A stretch of DNA of 64,000 nucleotides from assembly GCF_031656215.1 (NCBI RefSeq), contig NZ_CP134228.1, forward strand, positions 620,001 through 684,000, in the 5' to 3' direction. Position numbers and translations under genes: made by a program. Shown in pieces: positions 53,512 through 62,609 of the stretch (positions are counted from its first letter, which is position 1; each line of letters begins with the position of its first letter). Under the pieces are notes generated by a model, which was given only the letters and a program-made list of their open reading frames with translations, was not told where the DNA came from and ran no database searches. Source of the DNA: Mesorhizobium koreense. Lineage in GTDB: Bacteria > Pseudomonadota > Alphaproteobacteria > Rhizobiales > Rhizobiaceae.

Positions 53512-53528
53512 TTTAGAATTATTCTAAA
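53512..53528. promoter_or_regulatory. Irr-binding ICE box (TTTAGAATTATTCTAAA)
   Basis: Perfect 7-bp arms TTTAGAA and TTCTAAA around TTA match the iron-control element bound by Irr in rhizobia. A degenerate second copy (TTTAGAATTTCTCC) lies at 53485-53498, between it and the -35 box. The only promoter it can serve is that of the minus-strand operon ending in bfr. Confidence 0.78.
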
Positions 53529-53548
53529 CTGGAGCGCACCGCACAAGT

Positions 53549-54634
<1,086 letters not shown>

Positions 54635-54696
54635 CGATCTTCCTCCCTGTCACTCAGCCCCGGCGCCACGGCCGGGCCGTCCGTTGCCGGACGACA

Positions 54697-55497
54697 TCAC
54701 GAACGCGGCCCGAGCCGGCTTGCCATGTCCTCCATGATCGCCTGGGCGCAGCTGCGCACCAAAGGCTCCCATTCCTCGAGCCTGGTCATCGGAATTCGAT
54801 AGGCCGGCGCGGTCACCGACACGCCGGCCACGAAATCGCGATTCGGTGAATGGATGGGCGCGGCCACGCAATGGATGCCCGGTTCATGCTCCTCACGGTC
54901 ATAGGCGACACCGGCCCGCCGGATTGCGGCGACCTCGCGCCGCAGCGCGTCGGCGTCGTGCAGCGTCACCGGCGTGTGGGCATGGAAATGAAGCAATGCG
55001 ATGCGCCGTTCCACCTCGGCGTCGGGCAGCGCCGACAGCGCCGCCTTGCCGACGCCGGTGCAATAGACCGGAGACGCGTTGCCGATCTGGGAGTGCATGC
55101 GCACCATCTGCCTCCCCTCGACCTTGTCGAGATAGACCACCTCCGAGCCGCTCAGCACGCCGAGATGCACCGTCTCGCCGGTGGCGTCGTGCAACCGGCG
55201 CAGATGCGGCTCGGCCACCAGACGGAACTGGTTATCCGACCATGCTTTCGATGCCAGCCGCAAAAGACGGATGCCGAGTTCGTAAGAATGATCGCCGCGT
55301 ACCGACAGCAGGCCCTCCTCGACCAGATTGGATATCTGCCGATGCAGCGTGCCGCGCGGCTGGTCGATCTTCTTCAACAGGTCGGTGAAGCGCGGCGGCG
55401 TGGCGGCGGCGGCGACGGCATCGAGCACGTCCATCGCCTTTCCCAGCGTCCCGGTTGCATTGGGCCCGGCTCCATTGGCGTCCGCACGCCGCGGCAT
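54697..55497 (-). CDS. IclR-family regulator of the galactoside cluster
   Basis: This 266-aa regulator has an N-terminal winged HTH (about residues 20-80, PPRFTDLLKKIDQPRGTLHRQISNLVEEGLL) and an IclR effector domain. I use the ATG at 55497, with CGGAGCGAGAT upstream. It is divergent from the sugar ABC/galactosidase operon. The palindrome ATTCCA-N5-TGGAAT at 55572-55588 between them is its probable operator. The effector may be a galactose-pathway intermediate such as 2-keto-3-deoxygalactonate, by analogy with KdgR-type IclR proteins. Confidence 0.9.
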   Translation of the reverse strand: MPRRADANGAGPNATGTLGKAMDVLDAVAAAATPPRFTDLLKKIDQPRGTLHRQISNLVEEGLLSVRGDHSYELGIRLLRLASKAWSDNQFRLVAEPHLRRLHDATGETVHLGVLSGSEVVYLDKVEGRQMVRMHSQIGNASPVYCTGVGKAALSALPDAEVERRIALLHFHAHTPVTLHDADALRREVAAIRRAGVAYDREEHEPGIHCVAAPIHSPNRDFVAGVSVTAPAYRIPMTRLEEWEPLVRSCAQAIMEDMASRLGPRS

Positions 55498-55571
55498 ATC
55501 TCGCTCCGACCGTATCAATTGCCTTGACAAGCCCGATAGCATGGCGGAATAATTCTGAATAGTCAAATTGT

Positions 55572-55588
55572 ATTCCATATAGTGGAAT
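55572..55588. promoter_or_regulatory. Palindrome ATTCCA-N5-TGGAAT, candidate IclR operator
   Basis: Perfect 6-bp arms around TATAG lie in the 178-nt divergent region between the IclR gene and the sugar-binding-protein gene. They are surrounded by AT-rich DNA likely to hold both promoters. IclR-family proteins often bind TGGAA-type inverted repeats. Confidence 0.6.
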
Positions 55589-55675
55589 TAATTGGCTGAC
55601 AGGCCTTAGGCTGACGGAGTTTCCGGCAGGGCGAGAAGTCCGGTTGGCCGGAAAACAATCCCGGGAGGAAGTTTC

Positions 55676-56911
55676 ATGAAATTTCGGCTGAAATCCATGC
55701 TGGCGGGCGCGGCCATCTCGGCGCTTCTGGTATCCCAGGCCCTGGCGGGCCAACTCGTCATCAATACGGACACGTCGGACCCGGCGCCGCAAAAGGCATT
55801 CGAATACCTGATCGACGCGTTCCAGAAGGCCAATCCGGACATCAAGGTCAAATGGAACAAGTTCGACCATGAGGGCTACAAGAGCGCCATCCGCAACTTC
55901 CTGACCGCCGACGCGCCGGACCTCGCCAACTGGTACGCCGGCAACCGCATGGCGCCCTTCGTCAATGCCGGGCTCTTCGCCGACGTCTCCGATGTCTGGA
56001 AGGAAAACAATCTCGACGCCCAGCTTAAATCCGCCCTGCCCTCGATGACGATCGACGGCAAGCAATGGGGCGTGCCCTACACCTACTACCAGTGGGGCAT
56101 CTATTACCGCGCCGACATCTTCAAGGACAAGGGGATCGAGCCGCCGAAGACGTGGGACGAGCTGCTCGCGGCCTGCAAGAAGCTGAAGGAAGCCGGCATC
56201 ACGCCTTTCGCCATCGGCACCAAGCCGCTATGGCCGGCGGCCGGCTGGTTCGACTATCTCGATCTCAGGACGAACGGCTACCAGTTCCACATGGACCTGA
56301 CCGCCGGCAAGGTGCCCTACACCGATCCCAGGGTCAAAAAGGTGTTCGAGCATTGGGCCGAACTGGTGAAGCCCGGTTACTTCATCGACAACGCCGCCGC
56401 GCTCGACTGGCAGGACGCCGTGCCGCTCTTCGCACAGGGCAAGGCGGCAATGTACCTGATGGGCAATTTCGCCGTCGACGTGATGAAGAATGCCGGGCTG
56501 AAAGAAGACCAGATCGGCTTCGTCAAGTTCCCAACCATCGATCCCAGCATCCCCGACGCCGAGGATGCGCCGACCGATACGGTCCATATCCCGGCGAAGG
56601 CCAAGAATATTCCCGAAGCGAAGAAATTCCTGGCGTTCCTCGCCAAGCCCGAAACGCAGACGGAAATGAACAAGATCCTCGGTCAGCTTCCGGTCAACAA
56701 CCAGGCGAAAGTGAGCGACGACAAGTTCCTGAAGCAGGGCTTCGATCTTCTGTCGAACGCGGCCGGCCTCGCGCAGTTCTATGACCGCGACGCACCGGCG
56801 GCCATGGCCAAGGCGGGCATGGAAGGCTTTCAGCACTTCATGGCCCAGCCCGACGATATCGACCAGATCCTGAAGCAGCTCGATCGGGCCGAAAAGCAGG
56901 CCTACAAATAG
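55676..56911 (+). CDS. Sugar ABC substrate-binding protein (family 1)
   Basis: This 411-aa periplasmic binder has a signal peptide (residues 1 to about 24, ALAG). The mature part shows NTDTSDPAPQKAFEYLIDAFQKANPDIKVKWNKFDHEGYKSAIRNFL and WGVPYTYYQWGIYYRADIFKDKGIEPPKTWDELLAACKKL, typical of CUT1 oligosaccharide binders. GGGAGGAAG precedes the ATG. Linked galactosidases indicate that it binds galactosides of the melibiose or raffinose type, or beta-galactosides. A 14-bp hairpin follows its stop. Confidence 0.92.
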   Translation: MKFRLKSMLAGAAISALLVSQALAGQLVINTDTSDPAPQKAFEYLIDAFQKANPDIKVKWNKFDHEGYKSAIRNFLTADAPDLANWYAGNRMAPFVNAGLFADVSDVWKENNLDAQLKSALPSMTIDGKQWGVPYTYYQWGIYYRADIFKDKGIEPPKTWDELLAACKKLKEAGITPFAIGTKPLWPAAGWFDYLDLRTNGYQFHMDLTAGKVPYTDPRVKKVFEHWAELVKPGYFIDNAAALDWQDAVPLFAQGKAAMYLMGNFAVDVMKNAGLKEDQIGFVKFPTIDPSIPDAEDAPTDTVHIPAKAKNIPEAKKFLAFLAKPETQTEMNKILGQLPVNNQAKVSDDKFLKQGFDLLSNAAGLAQFYDRDAPAAMAKAGMEGFQHFMAQPDDIDQILKQLDRAEKQAYK

Positions 56912-56917
56912 GCGGAC

Positions 56918-56947
56918 CGTAGCGGCCGGCACCTGCCGGCCGCTACG
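56918..56947 (+). repeat. 14-bp hairpin after the sugar-binding-protein gene
   Basis: CGTAGCGGCCGGCA and TGCCGGCCGCTACG are perfect complements with a 2-nt loop, starting 6 nt after the stop codon. As after malE in other bacteria, such an element can stabilise the upstream message and lower expression of the permease genes. Confidence 0.6.
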
Positions 56948-57016
56948 AATTTCTACGGCCAGACCAGTGCTTCACGCGCATTTACCCGGAAGTCCCAAAC
57001 AGCGGAGGAATGCGAG

Positions 57017-57946
57017 ATGAGTTCCTCGGCCACGGCAAGCCTGGCCGCCGCGTCGCCGCAACGCGGCTACTGGCACCGCAACCAGCGCAAGCTGGCGCCG
57101 ATCCTTTTCCTGGCTCCCGGCGCCATCATGTTCGCGGTCTATGTTGTCATCCCGATCTTCCAATCGATCTGGATCAGCTTCTATGACTGGGATGGGCTGA
57201 GCCAGAAGGTCTGGATCGGGTTCGCCAACTATACGGAACTCTTCCACGACCCGGCCTTCTATGTGTCCCTGAAGAACAACATCATCTGGCTGGTGCTCTA
57301 TATGCTGGCGGTACCGGCTGGGCTCGCCATCGCCATCTTCCTCAACCAGAACGTCGTCGGTATCCGGCTCTACAAGTCGCTGTTCTTCTTCCCCTTCGTC
57401 ATCAGCCAGGTCGTGGTCGGGCTGATCTTCTCCTGGTTCTATGCGCCGAACATCGGGATTTTCCCGCAGATCACCGAGGCGCTCGGGCTCGGAAGGATCG
57501 CCGTTCTTGCCGACGCACGCTACGTCACTTACGGCATCATCGCGGCGGGGCTCTGGCCGCAGATCGCCTATTGCATGATCCTTTATCTCACCGGGCTGAA
57601 CAATGTCTCGCCCGACCAGATCGAAGCCGGCCGGCTCGACGGCGCGCGCGGCTGGCGCATGTTGTGGCACGTCATCCTGCCGCAACTGCGCCCCGCGACC
57701 TTCATCGCCGTGGTCGTCACGATCATCGGCGCGCTGCGTTCCTTCGACCTCATCTCGATCATGACCGACGGCGGCCCCTACGGGTCGAGCCGGGTGCTCT
57801 CCTACTACATGTTCGAGGAGGCGCTTTCCGAATATGGCTACCGCATGGGCTACGGCGCCGCGATCGCGGTGGTGCTGTTCATCATCATGATGTTCTTCAT
57901 CACCGGTTTCGTCTGGCACATGGTCAAGACCGAGCGGGAAGGCTGA
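57017..57946 (+). CDS. Sugar ABC permease (MalF/UgpA type)
   Basis: This 309-aa CUT1 permease has six TM segments and the coupling motif EAGRLDGARGWRMLWHVILPQLRP (about residues 208-231). The N-terminal 35 residues are cytoplasmic. GGAGGAATGCGAG precedes the ATG. It pairs with the second permease, which starts 3 nt downstream. Confidence 0.93.
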   Translation: MSSSATASLAAASPQRGYWHRNQRKLAPILFLAPGAIMFAVYVVIPIFQSIWISFYDWDGLSQKVWIGFANYTELFHDPAFYVSLKNNIIWLVLYMLAVPAGLAIAIFLNQNVVGIRLYKSLFFFPFVISQVVVGLIFSWFYAPNIGIFPQITEALGLGRIAVLADARYVTYGIIAAGLWPQIAYCMILYLTGLNNVSPDQIEAGRLDGARGWRMLWHVILPQLRPATFIAVVVTIIGALRSFDLISIMTDGGPYGSSRVLSYYMFEEALSEYGYRMGYGAAIAVVLFIIMMFFITGFVWHMVKTEREG

Positions 57947-57949
57947 GCG

Positions 57950-58798
57950 ATGTTCCCACGACCGATCGAGAAGGCCACCCCCACCGCCCGCGCCGCCTAC
58001 CAGATCGCGCTGCCGATCGCGCTTATCGTCTGGCTGTTGCCGCTGATCGGGATCGCCGTCACCTCCTTCCGCCCGGCGAGCGATCTCGCGTCCGGCAATT
58101 ATTTCGGCGTGCCGAGCCAGCTTGCGGCCTGGAATTATGTCAACGTGTTCCAGCAATCGCCGATGGGCCGCTATATCTTCAATTCCTTCCGCATCACGAT
58201 CCCCGCGGTCATCGGCGCGGTGGCGCTTTCCTGCCTTACCGGTTTCGCGCTTTCCACCTACCGCTTCCGCGCCAATCTTTTCATCTTCTTCATCTTCGTC
58301 GCCGGCAATTTCGTGCCGTTCCAGATCCTGATGGTGCCGGTGCGGGACCTCACGCTGAAGCTCGGCCTCTACGACACGGCGACCGGGCTGGTCCTGTTCC
58401 ACGTCGCCTTCCAGACCGGGTTCTGCACGCTCTTCATGCGCAATTTCATCAAGGCGCTACCTTACGAGTTGCTCGAATCGGCTCGTGTCGAGGGCGTCTC
58501 CGAATTCCGCATCTTCTGGTACATCGTATTGCCCCTGATGCGGCCGGCGATCGCGGCGCTTTCGGTACTGATCTTCACTTTCGTCTGGAACGACTATTTC
58601 TGGGCGCTGGTGCTGACCCAAGGTGCCTCGACCCAGCCGGTCACCGCCGGCCTATATACGCTGAACGGGCAGTGGGTCTCTTCCTGGCAGCTCGTTTCCG
58701 CCGGCGCGATCGTCGCGGCGATGCCGCCGGTCATCATGTTCTTCCTGATGCAGCGCCACTTCATCGCCGGCCTGACGCTCGGCGCGACCAAGGGCTGA
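57950..58798 (+). CDS. Sugar ABC permease (MalG/UgpE type)
   Basis: This 282-aa permease has six TM segments and the coupling motif ESARVEGVSEFRIFWYIVLPLMRP (about residues 178-201). It forms the membrane channel with the preceding protein. The alpha-galactosidase gene starts 2 nt after its stop, so the whole block is one tight transcription unit. Confidence 0.93.
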   Translation: MFPRPIEKATPTARAAYQIALPIALIVWLLPLIGIAVTSFRPASDLASGNYFGVPSQLAAWNYVNVFQQSPMGRYIFNSFRITIPAVIGAVALSCLTGFALSTYRFRANLFIFFIFVAGNFVPFQILMVPVRDLTLKLGLYDTATGLVLFHVAFQTGFCTLFMRNFIKALPYELLESARVEGVSEFRIFWYIVLPLMRPAIAALSVLIFTFVWNDYFWALVLTQGASTQPVTAGLYTLNGQWVSSWQLVSAGAIVAAMPPVIMFFLMQRHFIAGLTLGATKG

Positions 58799-58800
58799 GA

Positions 58801-60966
58801 ATGCGGTTTCCCGATCCCGGAACGCCGGAATGCTGGCGCCTCGATACGCCGGCGCAGACACTCGTCTTCGCATCCTGGCGCAGACATCTGCCCACGATCG
58901 TCTATTGGGGCGCACCGCTGGCATCCGTTGAGGACCTTACCGCGCTGGCGCAAAGCCAGTTGCGGCCGATCGGAAACGCGGTGCTCGACATTGTGCCGGA
59001 ACTGTCGATCTGCCCGGAAGAGGGCCGCGGCTTTCAGGGCCAGCCCGGCATAAAGGCATTCGACGGCGAAAGCCGGGCGATGCTGACGCAGTTCCGGCTG
59101 GAGGACGTCGAGAGCAATGCGGACATGCTTCGCTTCACCGCTCGCGATGCCGACTGCGGACTGACCTATGCGTCCACGTTCAGGCCTTTTCCCGACAGTG
59201 ACGTGATCGAGTCCGAGGCGGCGCTTTCGTCGGAAGGCGATTTGCCCGTGCGGATCGAATGGCTGGCCGCGCCGGTACTCGCCCTGCCCGAGACCACACC
59301 CAGCTTCATCGAATATGCCGGGCGATGGACGCAGGAATTCGGCGAACGCCGCGTCGCCTTCCAGCGCGGCGTGCATATGCGCGAGGCACGGCGCGGACGC
59401 ACCGGCCACGATCATTTCCCAGCGATCATCGTTCCACAGCCAGGCTGCACATTCGACGGGGGCGAAGCGTACGGCGTGACTTTCGCCTTCTCCGGTGCAC
59501 ACCGACTGACCGTCGAGGAGACGCCCGATGGGCGGCGCTTGTGCCAGATGGGCGTTGCGGAACCGGCGATGCTGACGAAGGGCGAGGCGGTTTCCTCGGA
59601 AAAGGCCTACCTCGCCTATTCGCACGACGGCCTGAACGGGCTGGCACGGTCCTTCCAGCGGCATGTCCGCAACCACATCGTCCCCTTCCCGGAACCGGCG
59701 CGGCCGCGCCTCGTCCACTATAATTGCTGGGAGGCAGTCTATTTCGATCACCGGCTGGACGTGCTGAAGGAGCTAGCCGAGCGCGCGGCCCGGATCGGCG
59801 CGGAGCGCTTCGTGCTCGACGACGGCTGGTTCGGTTCGAAGCACCACGGGCGCGACGACGACACGACGAGCCTCGGCGACTGGCATGTCGATCGGCGCAA
59901 ATATCCCGACGGGCTGGCACCGCTGATCGAGCATGTGGAAAGGCTCGGCATGCGTTTCGGCCTCTGGGTCGAGCCGGAGATGGTCAATCTCGACAGCGAG
60001 CTTGCCCGCGCTCATCCAGACTGGATCATCCTGCCGGAAGGGCGCGAGTCTATCACCGGACGCGGTCAGCATGTGCTCGACCTTACCAATCCCGCCGTCA
60101 CGGATCATTTATTCGAACGGCTCGATGTACTGCTTTCCGAATACAGCATCGACTATCTGAAATGGGACATGAACCGCGATCTGACGCTCGCCGTCGACCA
60201 CGACGGGAAGCCGTTGCTTCGCCGCCAGGTCCATGCCGTCTATGCGCTGATCGACCGCCTGCGCGAAGCGCACCCGTCAGTCGAGATCGAGAGCTGCGCG
60301 TCGGGCGGCGCACGCATCGACTATGGCATATTGAAGCGTACGCACCGCGTCTGGCTATCGGATTCCAACGATGCGCATGAGCGCTGGAAAATGCAGAACG
60401 CCGCCATGCAGTTCCTGCCGCCGGAGATCGTCGGCAGCCATGTCGGGCCACGTCATTGCCATACGTCGGGGCGGGAGCTTGCGATGGCGTTCCGCGCTGC
60501 CGTCGCGATGAGCGGCCATATGGGCTTCGAGATGGATCTGCGCGAACTCACCGAGGATGAGGAAGCGACGCTTGCGCGTTACACGGCGCTCTACAAGGAG
60601 AACCGCGACTGGATGCATCGCGGCAGCCAGTACCGGCTGCAACCACCGCGCCCTGAGATCCTGGCGCAGATGTTCGTTTCGGAGGCGAAGGACCGGTTCA
60701 TGGTCTTCTCTGCGACCATGGCCGTGCCGCAATCCGAGACAACCGGACCACTCCGGCTAGCAGGACTGGACGGGAACGCAAAATACCGGCTGCGCCTGCT
60801 CAACGTGGACGACATTTCCCGCCGCGCTACGCGATGGTTCGACAGCCCGCTTGCGGTGGAGAAGGGGTTGTCGCTGATCGGCGGCACGCTGATGCAGTCC
60901 GGCATCGTACTACCTGTGCCATTCCCCGATACGATGTGGCTGGTCGAAGGGATCAGGGAAAGCTAA
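58801..60966 (+). CDS. Alpha-galactosidase, GH36
   Basis: This 721-aa enzyme hydrolyses terminal alpha-galactosides such as melibiose and raffinose. It has an N-terminal beta-supersandwich, a central (beta/alpha)8 barrel and a C-terminal beta domain. The nucleophile is Asp456 in YLKWDMNRD. The acid/base is Asp521 in WLSDSNDAHER, and CASGGARIDYG precedes it. No signal peptide is visible, so hydrolysis follows uptake in the cytoplasm. It is encoded directly after the ABC permeases. Confidence 0.95.
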   Translation: MRFPDPGTPECWRLDTPAQTLVFASWRRHLPTIVYWGAPLASVEDLTALAQSQLRPIGNAVLDIVPELSICPEEGRGFQGQPGIKAFDGESRAMLTQFRLEDVESNADMLRFTARDADCGLTYASTFRPFPDSDVIESEAALSSEGDLPVRIEWLAAPVLALPETTPSFIEYAGRWTQEFGERRVAFQRGVHMREARRGRTGHDHFPAIIVPQPGCTFDGGEAYGVTFAFSGAHRLTVEETPDGRRLCQMGVAEPAMLTKGEAVSSEKAYLAYSHDGLNGLARSFQRHVRNHIVPFPEPARPRLVHYNCWEAVYFDHRLDVLKELAERAARIGAERFVLDDGWFGSKHHGRDDDTTSLGDWHVDRRKYPDGLAPLIEHVERLGMRFGLWVEPEMVNLDSELARAHPDWIILPEGRESITGRGQHVLDLTNPAVTDHLFERLDVLLSEYSIDYLKWDMNRDLTLAVDHDGKPLLRRQVHAVYALIDRLREAHPSVEIESCASGGARIDYGILKRTHRVWLSDSNDAHERWKMQNAAMQFLPPEIVGSHVGPRHCHTSGRELAMAFRAAVAMSGHMGFEMDLRELTEDEEATLARYTALYKENRDWMHRGSQYRLQPPRPEILAQMFVSEAKDRFMVFSATMAVPQSETTGPLRLAGLDGNAKYRLRLLNVDDISRRATRWFDSPLAVEKGLSLIGGTLMQSGIVLPVPFPDTMWLVEGIRES

Positions 60967-61046
60967 TGACAGCGCAAATTGCATCCGGGCTTGCTTGTCG
61001 CTCGTGTGATCGCGTTACCCGGACGCGCTTCCATGGTGATTGTTGA

Positions 61047-61961
61047 ATGAAGAATTCCCCTTTCTGCGCGGCGATCGACTGGGGAACGTCCACCTTCCGA
61101 CTCTGGCTGCTCGATGCGGACGGCAATGTGCTCGCCGAGCGCCGCTCGGATGACGGCCTGCAGGGCATCGGCGAGCGAGAGGGATTCCCCGGAATCATGG
61201 AAAGCCATCTGGCCGAAACCGGCACGCCGGACGGCCTTCCCGTCATCGTCTGCGGCATGGCCGGCTCGCGGCAGGGCTGGGTCGAAGCGCGCTATCTCGA
61301 CACGCCTGCCCCGCTCGACCGTGTCGTCGAGAGCGCGGTGCGGGTGGAAGGGATTTCGCGCGACGTGCGCATCCTCCCCGGCGTCGCGCAGCGCGATCCC
61401 GATCATCCCGACGTCATCCGCGGCGAGGAAACGCAGCTTCTGGGAGCGGGGGCGTCGGGTATCGAAGACGGCCTTTTCTGCATGCCGGGCACGCATTCGA
61501 AATGGGTCGCGCTCAAGGCCGGCACGCTGGAAGCATTTGCCACTTACATGACCGGCGAACTGTTCGGCCTGCTTGCCCGGCAATCGATCCTCGCCCACGC
61601 CATCAACGACACGAAGGTGAAGCCGGACGATCCCGATTTCATCTCGGCGGTCGAAGCCGGCATGGCCCGTCCCGCCGACATTGCCAATCGAATCTTCGAG
61701 ATAAGACCGTCGCAGCTTCTTGGTTTTTCTGCCGTCGGTTCGGGCGCGGTGCGGCTTTCCGGTGCGCTGATCGGCACCGAGATCACCGGCGCAAAAGCGC
61801 GGTTCGGCAGATTGGATCATGTCCACCTGATTGCATCGGGGTCGCTGTCGAGCCTCTATGCCAAGGCGCTGGAGGCCACGGGGTCGACCGTCGATACACT
61901 CGATGCCGAAGAGGTCGTGCGCCGCGGGCTGTACGCCGCCGCCTGCCGCTTCTGGAGCTGA
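61047..61961 (+). CDS. dgoK: 2-dehydro-3-deoxygalactonokinase
   Basis: DgoK phosphorylates 2-keto-3-deoxygalactonate in the De Ley-Doudoroff galactose pathway. The 304-aa protein has the ATP-binding AIDWGTSTFRLWLLD at residues 10-24 and the central VICGMAGSRQGWVEA, GTHSKWVALKAG and TYMTGELFGLL segments of the family. It begins 80 nt after the alpha-galactosidase gene, and the aldolase gene starts 3 nt later. No strong ribosome site precedes its ATG. Confidence 0.94.
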   Translation: MKNSPFCAAIDWGTSTFRLWLLDADGNVLAERRSDDGLQGIGEREGFPGIMESHLAETGTPDGLPVIVCGMAGSRQGWVEARYLDTPAPLDRVVESAVRVEGISRDVRILPGVAQRDPDHPDVIRGEETQLLGAGASGIEDGLFCMPGTHSKWVALKAGTLEAFATYMTGELFGLLARQSILAHAINDTKVKPDDPDFISAVEAGMARPADIANRIFEIRPSQLLGFSAVGSGAVRLSGALIGTEITGAKARFGRLDHVHLIASGSLSSLYAKALEATGSTVDTLDAEEVVRRGLYAAACRFWS

Positions 61962-61964
61962 ACG

Positions 61965-62609
61965 ATGACATCGGGTGTAAAATGGCCGGCCTTCAAGCGT
62001 CCCCTGGTGGCGATCCTGCGCGGCATCCGCCCGGAGGAAACAGCGGGCATCGTCGACACGCTTGTCCAGGCCGGCTTCGAGGCGATCGAAATCCCACTCA
62101 ATTCGCCGGAGCCGTTCCGCTCGATCGAGATCGCCACGAAACGCGCTCCGGCCGGATGCCTGATCGGCGCGGGAACCGTCCTCACTGTTGCCGAGGTTGA
62201 AAGACTTGCCGATGCCGGCGGGCGGCTGATGGTCAGCCCAAATGTCGATGCCGATGTGGTCCGGGCGGCCTCCAAAAAGGGTATGGTCACCATGCCCGGC
62301 GTCTTCACGGCGACCGAAGCGCTTCTCGCCGCCTCGGCGGGCGCCTCGGCGTTGAAATTCTTTCCCGCAAGCGTACTCGGGCCTTCGGGGATCAATGCCA
62401 TCCGAGCCGTGCTGCCGAAGGGGATGGAGGTCGGCGCGGTCGGCGGTGTCTCGGAGCGCGATTTCGATGCCTATGCGAAGGCCGGCATACGGATTTTTGG
62501 GCTAGGATCGAGCCTCTACAAGCCGGGCGCAACTGCGGCTGAAATCGGCGCCAAGGCACACACCGTTATCGCCGCCTACGACGCGGCGTTCGGAGGCGCA
62601 GGTCAATGA
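61965..62609 (+). CDS. dgoA: 2-dehydro-3-deoxy-6-phosphogalactonate aldolase
   Basis: This 214-aa class I aldolase splits KDPGal into pyruvate and glyceraldehyde 3-phosphate. The Schiff-base Lys131 is in ALKFFPAS, and the general-base Glu42 is in EAIEIPLNSP. IGAGTVLTVAEVERLADAGGRLMVSPN is typical. GGAGC lies upstream of the ATG. Its stop overlaps the GH42 start by 4 nt (ATGA). Confidence 0.95.
   Translation: MTSGVKWPAFKRPLVAILRGIRPEETAGIVDTLVQAGFEAIEIPLNSPEPFRSIEIATKRAPAGCLIGAGTVLTVAEVERLADAGGRLMVSPNVDADVVRAASKKGMVTMPGVFTATEALLAASAGASALKFFPASVLGPSGINAIRAVLPKGMEVGAVGGVSERDFDAYAKAGIRIFGLGSSLYKPGATAAEIGAKAHTVIAAYDAAFGGAGQ

Noticed and set aside
57571-60966. A 1131-aa ORF that would make a larger alpha-galactosidase
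   Set aside because: The N-terminal 410 residues are a His/Arg-rich shadow of the two permeases. GH36 similarity begins at the ATG at 58801, two nt after the permease stop.
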